Source: Adiantum capillus-veneris (Eukaryota; Streptophyta; Polypodiopsida; Polypodiales; Pteridaceae). Taken from it: a stretch of 60,000 nucleotides of DNA. Below, in pieces: positions 12,269-23,099 of the stretch; within the stretch, counting starts at the first letter, position 1, and each line of letters starts with the position of its first letter. The position numbers and the translations under genes are program-made. The DNA is taken from assembly GCA_014529385.2 (NCBI GenBank), contig CM043965.1, positions 63,990,933 through 64,050,932 of the forward strand. The letters are read 5' to 3'. Below the pieces are notes generated by a model, which searched no databases, was not told the DNA's origin, and saw nothing but the letters and a program-made list of their open reading frames with translations.

Positions 12269-12819
12269 TAATCCAGAAAAAAATAACCCTTCAAACTCCT
12301 TATGTCATCAAAGATCTAAATGCAACAAAATGATAAGCTCATAAAATAAAGTCCTTAAATTAAAAGACTCTTTACAAATTAAAATATTAAGAAAAAACTC
12401 ATTGAGCCAATACTTGACATCATGGGATCAAGCACTCTTTTAGTCTTTTTTGGTATACATGTCTATATAATATATATATCTATACTATATATAATGGAGA
12501 TTAAAATTTTGAAAGAAGGAGAGGGTCCCAATGTGTCACTCTTTGATTCATTTCAAACAGAACCTTACTAAACATCTAATCTAAAATGCAAAGGTGAAGG
12601 GTAAGATTGGAGGAAATGGATAAGGAGCAAGATGCGAAGGTGGGAGTATGTGCTTCTACTCTTCCCCAGTAGAGTAAAAGTGGTCAATTTATTTATGCTC
12701 CCTTTTATTGCCTTTAACATTCCGTTGATTAAGTTAGCCAAATGCAACTAGAAAGAGTTCTTGAAATCGATGAAAATATTCTTATATAAAACAACACTAA
12801 AGACTCGACACCCTGACAG

Positions 12820-13130
12820 TGTGCAAGATGGGAATTCTTGGCAAGACCTATAGAGCAAGGAAGTATTGGGATCCTTAACCCTGATACTCATGCAAAAACC
12901 CAACGTGCCAAGTTTGTGGTGGCAATATCAAAGCAATTCCAATCTTGGGCTATTAGGATGAAGGCCATGATGAACAATGCCAAATTATGCTTGTAAGGCG
13001 GCGAATGGAAAGGGCATGACAAGTTGCTTGCTCCATAGTGGTCTAACCTTAAGCTTGGAGGCATAACGGACGAGCTAGTGCAGACATGGAACGGAGAAAC
13101 TAAGGCTTTAAAATGGGGAGAGCTAACAAG
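12820..13130 (+). pseudogene. LINE reverse-transcriptase C-terminal fragment (tentative)
   Basis: One frame reads ARPIEQGSIGILNPDTHAKT and continues AKFVVAISKQFQSWAIRMKA. This resembles the 'P-x-x-x-G-G-L-G-I-x-(N/D)-P' segment found after the RT core in plant LINE ORF2 proteins. The frame is short and broken. The similarity is from memory of the family pattern and could be wrong. Confidence 0.35.
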
Positions 13131-13199
13131 GTACTTTTATAACCCAATAACTCCCTAGTCTCCTTGGCTACCTAAGGCAGGAAGCATCCTTTTAAACCC

Positions 13200-13987
13200 T
13201 TTTTAGAGGCAGATGGCCAAAAAGATTAATAACAAAGGACTACAACAATTGGGCCAGTCTTGGGACCAATAGAAATTGGAAATAAAGAGACCAAATATTA
13301 GGAAATAGGGCGTATCTAAGTTTTTATTGGAAAGAAAGAGACCAACTATTAGGAAATAGGGCGTATCTAAGTAGATATTAGAGTAGTTACTTAATGGAGA
13401 GAGACAATTTTTCACACACGGGAGATTATAGAGTAGAGAGAGAGAGAGGGAGAGAGAGCGGACATGATATACGTGGATCATCCAATGTAGCTATGTCCAT
13501 GGGAAAGCAGCCACCCAATGGCTTTAGTACTTCAAAAAAAGAAGTAGATTACAAAGGGATTTTACCCTTTTGGAGCTCCTGCCTTGCTTCACTCTCACCA
13601 CCTCTTGTCCACCTTGTTGCATCAACTTCACAATGTTTCACCTCTTCAATCCGTTTTTGTGTATAGAAAAGGCCTCCTGTATAGGCCACAAGGGCTACTC
13701 TCTCTCATGAGAGGCAGCCGTTGTAACCGCCCTCGTGTAGACAAGTCCGAGTTGAATTCTCCCATGCCCCCAAGTGTGGCCGCCCTTGAGAAGACAAGTC
13801 CAATTTGAAATCGGACACCGGCCATCGGCCATTGACTATCGGCCCACCGACCAACCCAACCGGCCATTTTTCGACCACTTTTCGGCTACCGATCGGCCAT
13901 AATATTCCGGCAAAGCAAGTCTTGAGCAGAGCTTGACGTTTTTAATACATAAATTTACAAGGGGTAAATTAGTCTCCATACTTAACA
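13200..13987 (-). mobile_element. 3' LTR of a Ty1/copia element (inner end at 13987; outer end unresolved)
   Basis: On the minus strand the copia polypurine tract AAGTGGGAGA is followed by TGTTAAGTATGGAG, a typical LTR start. Downstream come a pyrimidine-rich CTCTCTC stretch and two copies of a ~50-bp direct repeat (about 13276-13321 and 13333-13377). The outer LTR end was not located, so 13200 is a guess. Confidence 0.6.
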
Positions 13988-14740
13988 ATCTCCCACTTGA
14001 AGACTGATCTCCACACCAAATCTGTGACCTCTTTCCATCCTGGCTTCTTATCCTTGAATGTCGATTGAAGATGAGGAAAAACTCAACTTCTCCTTATTGA
14101 CCACCTTTGTAAACATGTCAGTAGGATTTTCACTTGTGTGCACCTTTCCTAGATTTATTTGTCCCTCTTCCAAAAGAGTATGTATGAAGGGATATCTTAC
14201 CTCAATGTGCTTTGTCCTTTAGTGAAAGGTTGAGTTTGTCACAACATGGATAGCGCTTTGTCTATCACTGTACAAGACACAATTGTCTTGTTTGAATTCA
14301 AGCTCTTCTAAGAATCTATGAAGCCATAGAATTTCTTTGATTGCCTTTGTCATTGCTACATAGTCTGCTTCTGTGGTAGAAAGTGAGACCAATTTCTGTA
14401 GCTTTGAAGACCAACTTATTGTTGTGCCTCCAACTGTGAATACATAGCCAGTAGTTCTGCTTCGAGTATCTTTGTTACCTACCATATTTGCATCAGCATA
14501 CCCATGCAAGAAAATATCAGCGCCTCCAAAATAAAAATCATTTGTTTTTGTCCCTTTTAGATACCCAAGTATCCACTTAATAGCTTGCCAGTGCTCTTCA
14601 CCTGGGTCATCCATGAACCTACTTACAACTCACATCGCATGTGCAATGCTTGGCCTTGTCTAGACCATAGCATACATAAGAGAACCTACCGCTGCAACAC
14701 ATGGAACTTTAGACATATAGGCTATCTCCTCTTGTGTCTT
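13988..14740 (-). pseudogene. Ty1/copia pol 3' end: reverse transcriptase C-terminus plus RNase H
   Basis: On the minus strand the frame begins CPKTQEEIAYMSKVPCVAAV and continues GSLMYAMV, the classic end of the copia RT domain. RNase H follows (14614-14219), with the residues YADANMVG, LSTTEADYVA and YSDRQSAI in order. After a stop at 14219 the same frame continues as RTKHIEVRYPFIHTLLEEG and ends at the polypurine tract. In-frame stops occur at about 14665, 14640 and 14219, so it is dead. Everything upstream of the RT C-terminus is missing. Confidence 0.85.
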
Positions 14741-15530
14741 TGGACATATATCCTTGGTTTACGCAGCAAAGCAATTTTAGCCTCATTGCGGCTTGCATAA
14801 AGACGCTTTATAAATATCCCAAGCCTGTTTTGCAGATTTTGTTGAACGGATGTGAGGAACAATGGTGCGCTCAAGACAATGCAATCAAATGCATGATCTC
14901 TGCGCATCCTTAACATCCAACGAGCTTGTTATGCCGTAGGCAAAACAACTCTAACAGCTGCAATCCTTGCAGCAAGACCTGCATCATCCTCAACATCGCC
15001 TACATCCTCAGATTCAGTACGTACATCAATGCCCTGCACAATGTTCAGACTCCCTTTGACACAAAGAACATGTTGCATCTATAAGCCACATAGGTAGTTG
15101 TCCCATCACCTGTCCTCAGCTTCAAACATCATTGAACACATTTTGTGTTGTTGTTGTAACCATGGTAAATGCTGCACCTAATGTGAAAACAATGCCCGAA
15201 ATAGGAGAAGCGGAGTGAGACAACCATTGCTATATAGCACAAACCTTAGATGATATTAGGCATCTGTTATGCAAAAATAATCGTCACTGACAGAAATTCT
15301 ACACAAAATGATGAAATAGCCTGTGCAGCATTGCCTTTGTGTAGTGGAAACGGGAGGCCGAAATTAGCCCAAATATCAAAATTCTGGCAGGACCAAGCTC
15401 TCGTGCTTAACTAATAACTATTTGTTGACCTGCGATACGCTCGCCAAAGCTCACGGAAATCAGAGAAAGTGAGCAGATTGCGTTGTGCAAGAGCATTGTC
15501 GACTAATGACGGGAGGTCGTGTTGCTCTGA
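14741..15530 (-). pseudogene. Ty1/copia gag remnant
   Basis: On the minus strand one frame contains ARWMLRMRRDHAFDC and then IKRLYASRNEAKIALLRK. These match the pattern of plant copia gag (UBN2-type) proteins. Further upstream GIDVRTESEDVGDVEDDAG is readable but interrupted. The gag segment is joined directly to the RT C-terminus at about 14740, with protease, integrase and most of RT missing. It is followed upstream by a primer-site-like TATCAGAGC (about 15524-15532) and a short LTR. Confidence 0.6.
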
Positions 15531-15537
15531 TACATAT

Positions 15538-15779
15538 TGTTGGACATTAGGGTTGCAGAGAAACACACCAGCTTGGAAGACGGACGAAGGAAGAGACCAT
15601 ATTAGGTATTTTGGTAAAAAATCTCACATTATGGGAATCTCCAAATCGACTAAATTCATGTAATTTGGGAATTTTCCACTTAAAGTGGGAAAAATTGAGG
15701 TGTGTGGTTAGTAAATAAAGTGAAAATCTCATAGGATTGTGGTGTTGATAAACACCAAAAGTCAAGAGGATGTACAACA
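15538..15779 (-). mobile_element. Short (242-bp) LTR upstream of the copia gag remnant
   Basis: On the minus strand a block begins TGTTGTACATCC and ends CCAACA, with perfect terminal TGTTG...CAACA. Five bases later comes TATCAGAGC, the core of a tRNA-iMet primer site. It contains small stems such as TTTTCCCACTT/AAGTGGAAAA. It does not match the LTR at 13200-13987, so the two ends come from different elements. Confidence 0.55.
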
Positions 15780-15879
15780 CATGGATTTGAATAATAACTA
15801 TAAATTACATAAAACAAAGGAAGATACAAAAAAGATTTTGTTTACAAACTGACTAGTATAGTCACAATAGAAGCTCCAC

Positions 15880-18800
15880 ATAATTCTACTCCACATTTGA
15901 TACCATATCTGAACTTTGATCCAAGTGTGGTTGATGTGCACGAGTGAGGCCTTCTTGGCTTTTAGAGCATGCCTTTCTGGAATCTTTATTCTAGAAAATG
16001 GTCCTTCTTTGTTGGGTCTCCAGGACCAAACAATTGCATCTACAGTTTCCCACACTTGTGGGTCCTTATAGTTGACAGCCCAATAAACCCTTCCAACAAT
16101 TGCTGTAAGCTTGAGTATCTGTCATCCCACTTTTTCTCGCGCAAGGTGCCAATATTGAATCAGAGTTTTCTGTAGTTTGGTGATGTAGGGCTCATTATCA
16201 ATGTCAGATAAAGCCATTGCAAGCACACTGGATAGATTTCTGTGTCACTCGAACAAGCATAAGAAAGTCACCTTGGTGCACATCAGACATAGGGTCAAAC
16301 TCTTCCCTTGGCCTATCTCGTTGAGGCCCACAAAAAATGATCGTTCAACTCTTCAAGGCCTAGGAATCTTTCTGCTCCTTGTTGCAAATTCATTGTAGTG
16401 CTTTGTAGGTGAGAATATTCTTGAGTTTTTGGCCAAAACATTTCATACAAGATCCCTCTGATATGATTGCTTTTCCAATCTCTTCAATTACCTTACTCCA
16501 ATAATCTATCACGGGTCTATAATATCGCGGAATACTTGAACCATTCCCTAAATTTTTCCAAAATTTTATATAGTTCTTTAGCCCCAAAATGACTTCTTCG
16601 TGGGCCTTGACATACTCCGCCATTTGTACTAGAGGTGGATCTCCATGTGGTAACATTGGCTTGCCTTCTGTGTCTGTTTTCCAAAGGCGAATACTTCCAC
16701 TCCAACTTGATACACCTACATGTGCCTTATATTGCATCATTGGTGTCTCATCCTGCATAAAGAACCTGAAATGAAGCGGTTTGGAATGTCCAACAAGTAT
16801 GTCTTGTCCATCACAAAGATAGCCATCACAATATTGCTTGAAATCGGGGATCTTTGTGAAGAAAAAATGGAGCTGGAGATGAAGATGAGTTGTTTCGTAA
16901 TGTATCCATCAAATGTGGCAAAGTATAGTTTGTGGTAACTCTCAGCTTCTCTGAAAACCTACTAAACATGGCGTCTATGTCCTCATGTGTATGCCCAACC
17001 ATTAAAAATCCCAGCTGGATGGTTTTGAAAACACCCTTGCAACAAGCATTGACAAATAGGCAAATAAGTATCGATTTTTGTTTTCCCCTGCACAATTATC
17101 CAATTGTAGCAACAAGTTCTTTGGCAATCTGCGAAATGTTGACCCCAATTCCTCTTCTGCAATTTCTGACGACTGCACAATGGGCTCTTTTCCATCACTC
17201 AAGTTATGGTAGTCCAAAGCATCCCTTGAGTTCAAGGCATGTAGTAGTGAAATATTGCTCCTTGGAAGTCCATTTGTTACTAGATCACAAGAGGATGCTT
17301 ATCTATCCTCTCTAGGTTATGTAAACAATTAGCAATTGAGCCAATTGTAAGATTTGGGTCAGCTGGCCACAAACCATTCAAGACAAAGTGTCCGTAATGA
17401 CCTTCTCCATGTCCATGAGTGATCATGCCAATCAATGCCACCTGCAGATTATATCCTGAATCCACACCCTTGGGAACAATGCGTAATCTAGGAATGGCAG
17501 TCTTCTTTTGATCCATCTTATCATGGATTATGCATACATATTTTTGTGGTTGAGTTTCTGAATACGTGCGCCATGCATAATATAGGCTTCTGCAACTCTT
17601 TTTTTGTGCCATGTGAACTTCTCTCTCCTCAAGAGAAGAGCTCTCTCTTCAAGAGAAGGTTTAGCTTCTAACCTTGCCTTGATTGAGCTACAAATATTGC
17701 ACTTAGAGAACTCACTCGTCTTTGTTAAAGTGACATGTGGGTACTCTTTGTTCCAAATTCTACCAAAAGAAGATTGGGATAGCTTCTTCTCATAGCCCAT
17801 TTGGTCAAGTGTCGTGTTGATTTCACATAAAATATCCACTTGTTTGTATGTTGATGGAATCACCAATTGAGTCTCTCTTGAGCCATCTAGCAGTGTTCTA
17901 CTTCTATGTGGCATCTTCTCAGAGTTGTTTTCCACAAACTCATTTAGTAGTGCTCTTGCTAAACTAGTATGTTGAAGTCCCCTTCTCAATGTACATGTGT
18001 TCCCATGTACATATTGGCGCACACCATTTTCAAAGTTCTCCTTGTATCGATAAAATGATGTCTTTGGTATTCCATGTAGCTCATACCATGCTCTACAACA
18101 AACAATAGAGCCATTTAGCCTGAATTGGTATCGTGACTTCTCATCTTTCTGATAACATATAGAAAGAACATCATAAACATAATTAGTGCGTGATTTTTGA
18201 GACTCTCCCCAAAACTGTTGTCGTAACCTTGTCACCATATCACGATCTGCAAATTGGCAACATTTTTGTGCACAACAATCAATGCATGATACCCTTTGAA
18301 TTGATTTGTTTGAAAGGTAAAAAGTCGAAGCTGGTGCTGCTTTTGATTTTTGAGTCTGTTTGAAAGTGTATCGTCTCTTCCTTGACAACTGGACAACATT
18401 ACTCCCATCAAGTTTTTTTCCAACATTGTCATCGTTGGATACATCCTCATATGTAGCATGCATGCCATCAACAGGAACAAATCGTTGTAATGGGCTCCCA
18501 TTCAACATTGTTGTCTGCTTGATGGGCCACTTTAGCAAAGTGATGCTACCCACTTCAACCACATCATCAATGCTTGCATTTTCTCTTTCAATACCCACAC
18601 CCACACAATCAGGACCAAGTTCCTGAAAGTTGACATAATCATGTGGAAATACATATAAGATGGTCCCTTCATTCATGGTTTGCATCATTGTGTCATCTTT
18701 TAAAAGGACCTCTGATTTCTCCAAGACTCTCGAATCATTGCTTCAAATTCTGGGCTTGTCATAGGTATTGCATCTGTAACTAGAGGATCAGAATGATCAT

Positions 18801-18981
18801 GTTCTTCATCACCATTGTAGCTTTCCTGTGGATCATTAAGTTCCCATTTATACAAAAGATTGCAAAAGAGCTTTGACCATCGAACACTCCATAATGAGCC
18901 TTGGAGAGATGAAGTATCCATTGTAGAAAAGGTAGGACCACATCCTTCAAGCATTCCTCCATAGTATGGAGACATTTTCAT
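15880..18981 (-). pseudogene. DUF7869-type (DDE-like transposase-related) protein, multiply frameshifted
   Basis: Minus-strand frames follow one another as successive pieces of one protein. An N-terminal part (18981-18700) leads into a 398-codon frame (18724-17528) with paired Cys motifs (CIDCCAQKCC, FSKCNICSS). Next comes IIHDKMDQKKTAIPRLR (17612-17280), then LDNCAGENKNRYLFAYLSML (17235-17002), then GFLMVGHTHEDIDAMFSRF (17095-16826), a C-terminal block (16758-16390) and a tail to about 15880. The DNC..ENKNRY and GHTHEDID motifs are the signature I associate with DUF7869 proteins, which resemble DDE transposases. At least five single-base indels separate the frames, one at a T7 run (17599-17605). 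The family assignment is from memory. Confidence 0.7.
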
Positions 18982-19189
18982 GCCCTATCTTTGTACCACC
19001 ACAAGTGGAATCTGGATCTGTTCTACACACACAACCAATACAACAATTTCATTATCAAGTATCATATGTACTTTCTCCCCAGATTCAAAGTCCATCTGTA
19101 AGTGAAAAAGATTACATTGTTAAATCCATAGTTATAGAAAATACTCTTCAAACAAAAAATCATGCTACAACATGGAAAAGGTTTGCATA

Positions 19190-21050
19190 GGTTGGACAAG
19201 TGGTGAACCTTGAGACCAAATCCTCCTTGCTATATTAATGGAAGCAAGGTTGGAAATTATGGTGGATCTTGAAACCAAAGCATCCTTGCTATATTAGAGC
19301 ATAGGTTGGACAAGTGGTGGACTAGTTGTAATACCCACTGCCACCTATCAACTACTATAGGACTATGCTTTCCAATGTCCAAGTATCCCTTGAGGCTTTC
19401 AAGGTTGAACACGTGGTGGACCTTGAAACGAAAATCCCCTTTCTATATCAGAGCATAGCTTGGACAAGTGGTGGACCTAGTTATAATGCCCAATATCCAA
19501 GGTGAAATACCTTAGGACCTTGCTACCTTGCTTGCCAATGTTTACGTAGCCCTCATTTATTTAATGGAAGTAAGGTTGGACAAGTGGTGGACCTTGAAAC
19601 CAAAGCCTCTTTGCTATATGAGAGCATAGGTTGGACCTAGTTGTAATACCCACTGCCACCTATCAACTACTATAGGACTATGCTTTCCAATGTCCAAGTA
19701 TCCCTTGAGTCTTTCAAGGTTGAACACGTGGTGGACCTTGAAACGAAAATCCCCTTTCTATATCAGACCATAGCTTGGACAAGTGGTGGACCTAGTTATA
19801 ATGCCCAATATCCAAGGTGAAACACTTTAGGACCTTGCTACCTTGCTTGCCAATGTTTACATAGCCCCTCATTTCTTTAATGGAAGCAAGGTTGGACAAG
19901 TGGTGGACCTTGAAACTAAAGCCTCTTTGCTATATGAGAGCATAGGTTGGACCTAGTTGTAATACCCACTGCCACCTATCAACTACTATAGGACTATGCT
20001 TTCCAATGTCCAAGTATCCCTTGAGTCTTGCAAGGTTGAACACGTGGTGGACCTTGAAACGAAAATCCCCTTTCTATATCAGAGCATAGCTTGGACAAGT
20101 GGTGGACCTAGTTATAATGCCCAATATCCAAGGTGAAATACCTTAGGACCTTTCTACCTTGCTTGCCAATGTTTACGTAGCCCCTCATTTCTTTAATGGA
20201 AGCAAGGTTGGACAAGTGGTGGACCTTGAAACCAAAGCCTCTTTGCTATGAGAGCATAGGTTGGACCTAGTTGTTATACCCACTGCCACCTATCAACTAC
20301 TATAGGACTATGCTTTCCAATGTCCAAGTATCCCTTGAGTCTTGCAAGGTTGAACACGTGGTGGATTATTGAAACCAAAATCCCCTTTCTATATCAGAGC
20401 ATATCTTGGACAATTGGTGGACCTAGTTATAATCCCCTCCTTTCTTTAATGGAAGAAAGGTTGGAAAAGTGGTGAATCTTGAAACCCAAACCCTTTGGCT
20501 ATATATAGAGGATAGCTTGGACAAGTGGTGGGCTTAGTTGTAGTATCCAATGTCCAAGGTCCAAGGTGAACTATGTAAAGACCTTACTTCCAAAACAAAG
20601 TCGTACAAGTGGTTCTCCTTCAAACCAAAACGTCCTTAGTGTATTAGAACATAGCTTGGAGAAGTCGTGGACTTAGTTGTAATGGTGAATGTCCAAAGCA
20701 AACTATTATAGGACCTTGCTTCCCAAATCAAGTTTGGACAAGTGGTGGATCTTGAAACCAAAACCCCCTTACTGTATTAGAGCATAGCTTAGATAAGTGG
20801 TGGACCTAGCTGCCATGGAAAATGTTCAATGTGAACTGCTACAGGACCTTGCTATTAAATGTCTAAGTAGAGCTAGCTTCTTTAATGGAATCAAGGTTGG
20901 GAAAGTGGTGCATCTTGAAACCAAAAGCCCTTTATTGTATTAGAGCATAGCTTGGACAAGTGAGGGACCTAGTTTTAATGTGTGATGTCCAAAGAAAAGT
21001 ATTACAAGACCTTGCTTTCCAATATTTGAATTGGTCAAGTGGTTAAAACT
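19190..21050 (+). repeat. 311-bp tandem repeats carrying the GGACAAGTGGTGGACC motif
   Basis: The block beginning GTAATACCCACTGCCACC starts at about 19328, 19638, 19959 and 20275, a period near 311 bp. Each unit holds several copies of TTGGACAAGTGGTGGACCTT on the plus strand in different contexts, and copies 2-4 are nearly identical. From 20440 to 21050 the units degenerate but the motif persists. It shares the core motif with the larger array at 23-33 kb but not the spacer sequence. Confidence 0.85.
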
Positions 21051-22330
21051 AAGTATAAAACTTTGACCATTTTCTTCTCGAATTGCCAAAAAGCTAGTTT
21101 TAGACACCCCTAAATGAAAATGGTTTAGGGTGGCCTTAAGCAACGTTTTTTCAAAGACTTGAACAAAAGGGTTGCCGAAGAGTAATGAAAATTTATTATG
21201 GCTTGAAGTGCCTGAGTATGTGAAAACAAGCCTAGGTTTTCCACGAGGCAAAAGGTGACATAATAAGAACATTGGAAACTTAGGATTGACCATGTGGCCT
21301 AAACTTTGGCAAGTGAAGTGGTGGCCAAGTTTTGTGGCACAGTGTGCACTTGGTCCTATATGTGTTGACCACTTGGCTAAATCTAGGACCATAAGGCCAA
21401 ACCTTTGGCACCTTAAATATAGTATGGGACATAATCTAGAACTGCTATAGTAAATTAGTAGTATAGTTAATATGTTAATATTTGTATTATATTTAAGTAT
21501 ATGCTAAATATAATTTATGTTCAAAATTTCACTAATGAAGAATGTTCCCATTTAGCACTCCAGATGCGGGGTCTTAGGGCAATGCCACAATGGGGTGACA
21601 AGGCAGCGCTTCCACGTGAGGTTTGGGGGTAGCGCTCTTGATGGGGATGTGGAATATAGCGCTCTCGATGGAGGGGCTTGGGAGGCTGATTTTGGGATAT
21701 TGTTCCGGGCGGGGTCAAGGGGCAGGGTCAAGGGGCAGCGCCCAAAGATTTTTTTTTTTTAAGTGAATTCATAGTATAGAGTTACGCATGTTTTGCATAT
21801 TTTCAACCATGATTTCTTTAATTTTGGCTGTGTGAATTGGTTAATGTTTTATATTGCTTTTGTTTTTTTTAATCCTATGATAAAACATGGACTTGTAGCA
21901 TACGTGGCATTCTAATAAACCCTATCAAGATTAGGCACAGAGAGAGCGCACGAGCAACGCACACAGAGAAAGCAGGCGAGCAGCAAACACACAGAAAGCG
22001 CACACGGATCGCACACAGTTGGAGTATACGCGCACGTAGAGGAGCAAGCCGGCATCGTACACAACACACAGGTGGAGCGCACAGGATTGAAAGTTCGCGC
22101 ACAAGATAAAGAAACAGCAGCGTACGCAACGCTTTCCAGAAGGGCAGGATCGGGCATAGCTTCTTCTCAGGAGACATTGCACACCTCACGAATAGAGAAA
22201 AAACAGGTATTTCTCTCTCTCTCACTCTCTGTCTTTCTCCATATAGAGAAGATGGTTCTCTGTAACTCTTCTTGCACACACACTCTCTCGTCAAAAGACA
22301 GAGATACGTAGTTTAAAAATATCCCCGCAC
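21051..22330. other. Non-coding stretch between the two plus-strand arrays
   Basis: The GGACAAGTGGTGGACC motif is absent. Minus-strand frames of 150 and 139 codons (20940-21392, 21875-22294) show no recognisable domain and lie in repeat-derived or low-complexity CA/CG-rich sequence. I do not support them as genes. Confidence 0.4.
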
Positions 22331-22612
22331 ACATACACATATTCCTACACATCGTCTTCCTCTCTTCCACATACATAACCACAGTGAAATCTGTTATCTT
22401 GTTGTCTCTCTCTTGAAAATACATGCACATATTCCCACACATCGTCTTCCTCACTTCCACATACATAACCACAGTGAAATCTGTTATCTTGTTGTCTCTC
22501 TCTTGAAAATACGTGCACATTATTCCATACATCGTCTTCCTCTCTTCCACATACATAAACACAGTGAAATCTGTTATCTTTCTCTCTCTCCTCTCTCTAG
22601 AAAACAGGTATT

Positions 22613-22653
<41 letters not shown>

Positions 22654-22660
22654 CTGTATC
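22331..22660 (+). repeat. Three copies of a 90-bp repeat followed by CT/TATC microsatellites
   Basis: CATCGTCTTCCTC..CTTCCACATACATAA blocks start at about 22341, 22431 and 22521, period 90 bp. They lead into (CT)n at about 22614-22637 and (TATC)n up to about 22652. Confidence 0.85.
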
Positions 22661-23099
22661 TTGCTATCTCTCTCTTGAAAATACATGCTCATGTATGTGT
22701 GCGTCTGTGTTATCTATGTGTATGTATGTATATTTGTGTTATTTCATTGTAATACTCATACATAATGCAGATACACAATTACACTTAATTACGATATGCA
22801 CACATAGTATATATACATACATAAATATCACAAATAACTAACACATTGTAATACTAGTAAACTTGAATGGAAGACTTACTTGCGTGATCTGTTAAAGTCG
22901 ATTCTTGTAGCGAGTTCTGGATGTATGCTGAGCTGATTTTCCTCTAATCCATTTGTAGATATGATTGTAACTTCTGTTTCTCAAAAATAGTAGTGTTGTT
23001 TAGTGATACACCTAATGGACATAAATGGTTGAAACTAGGACATGTAGACCAAAATACGTGTATTTCTTTGGATGAATATATACACTTTTTGGTGACCCT

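Noticed and set aside
13605-13625. GGTGGACAAGAGGTGGTG on the minus strand in the copia LTR, resembling the array core
   Set aside because: Only a partial match without the GGACCTT end and in an unrelated LTR; a chance resemblance cannot be excluded.
20940-21392. 150-codon minus-strand frame
   Set aside because: It overlaps the degenerate end of the 311-bp repeat field and has no recognisable motif.
21875-22294. 139-codon minus-strand frame rich in Cys, Arg and Leu
   Set aside because: It lies in low-complexity CA/CG-rich DNA leading into microsatellites, with several alternative overlapping frames; it looks accidental.
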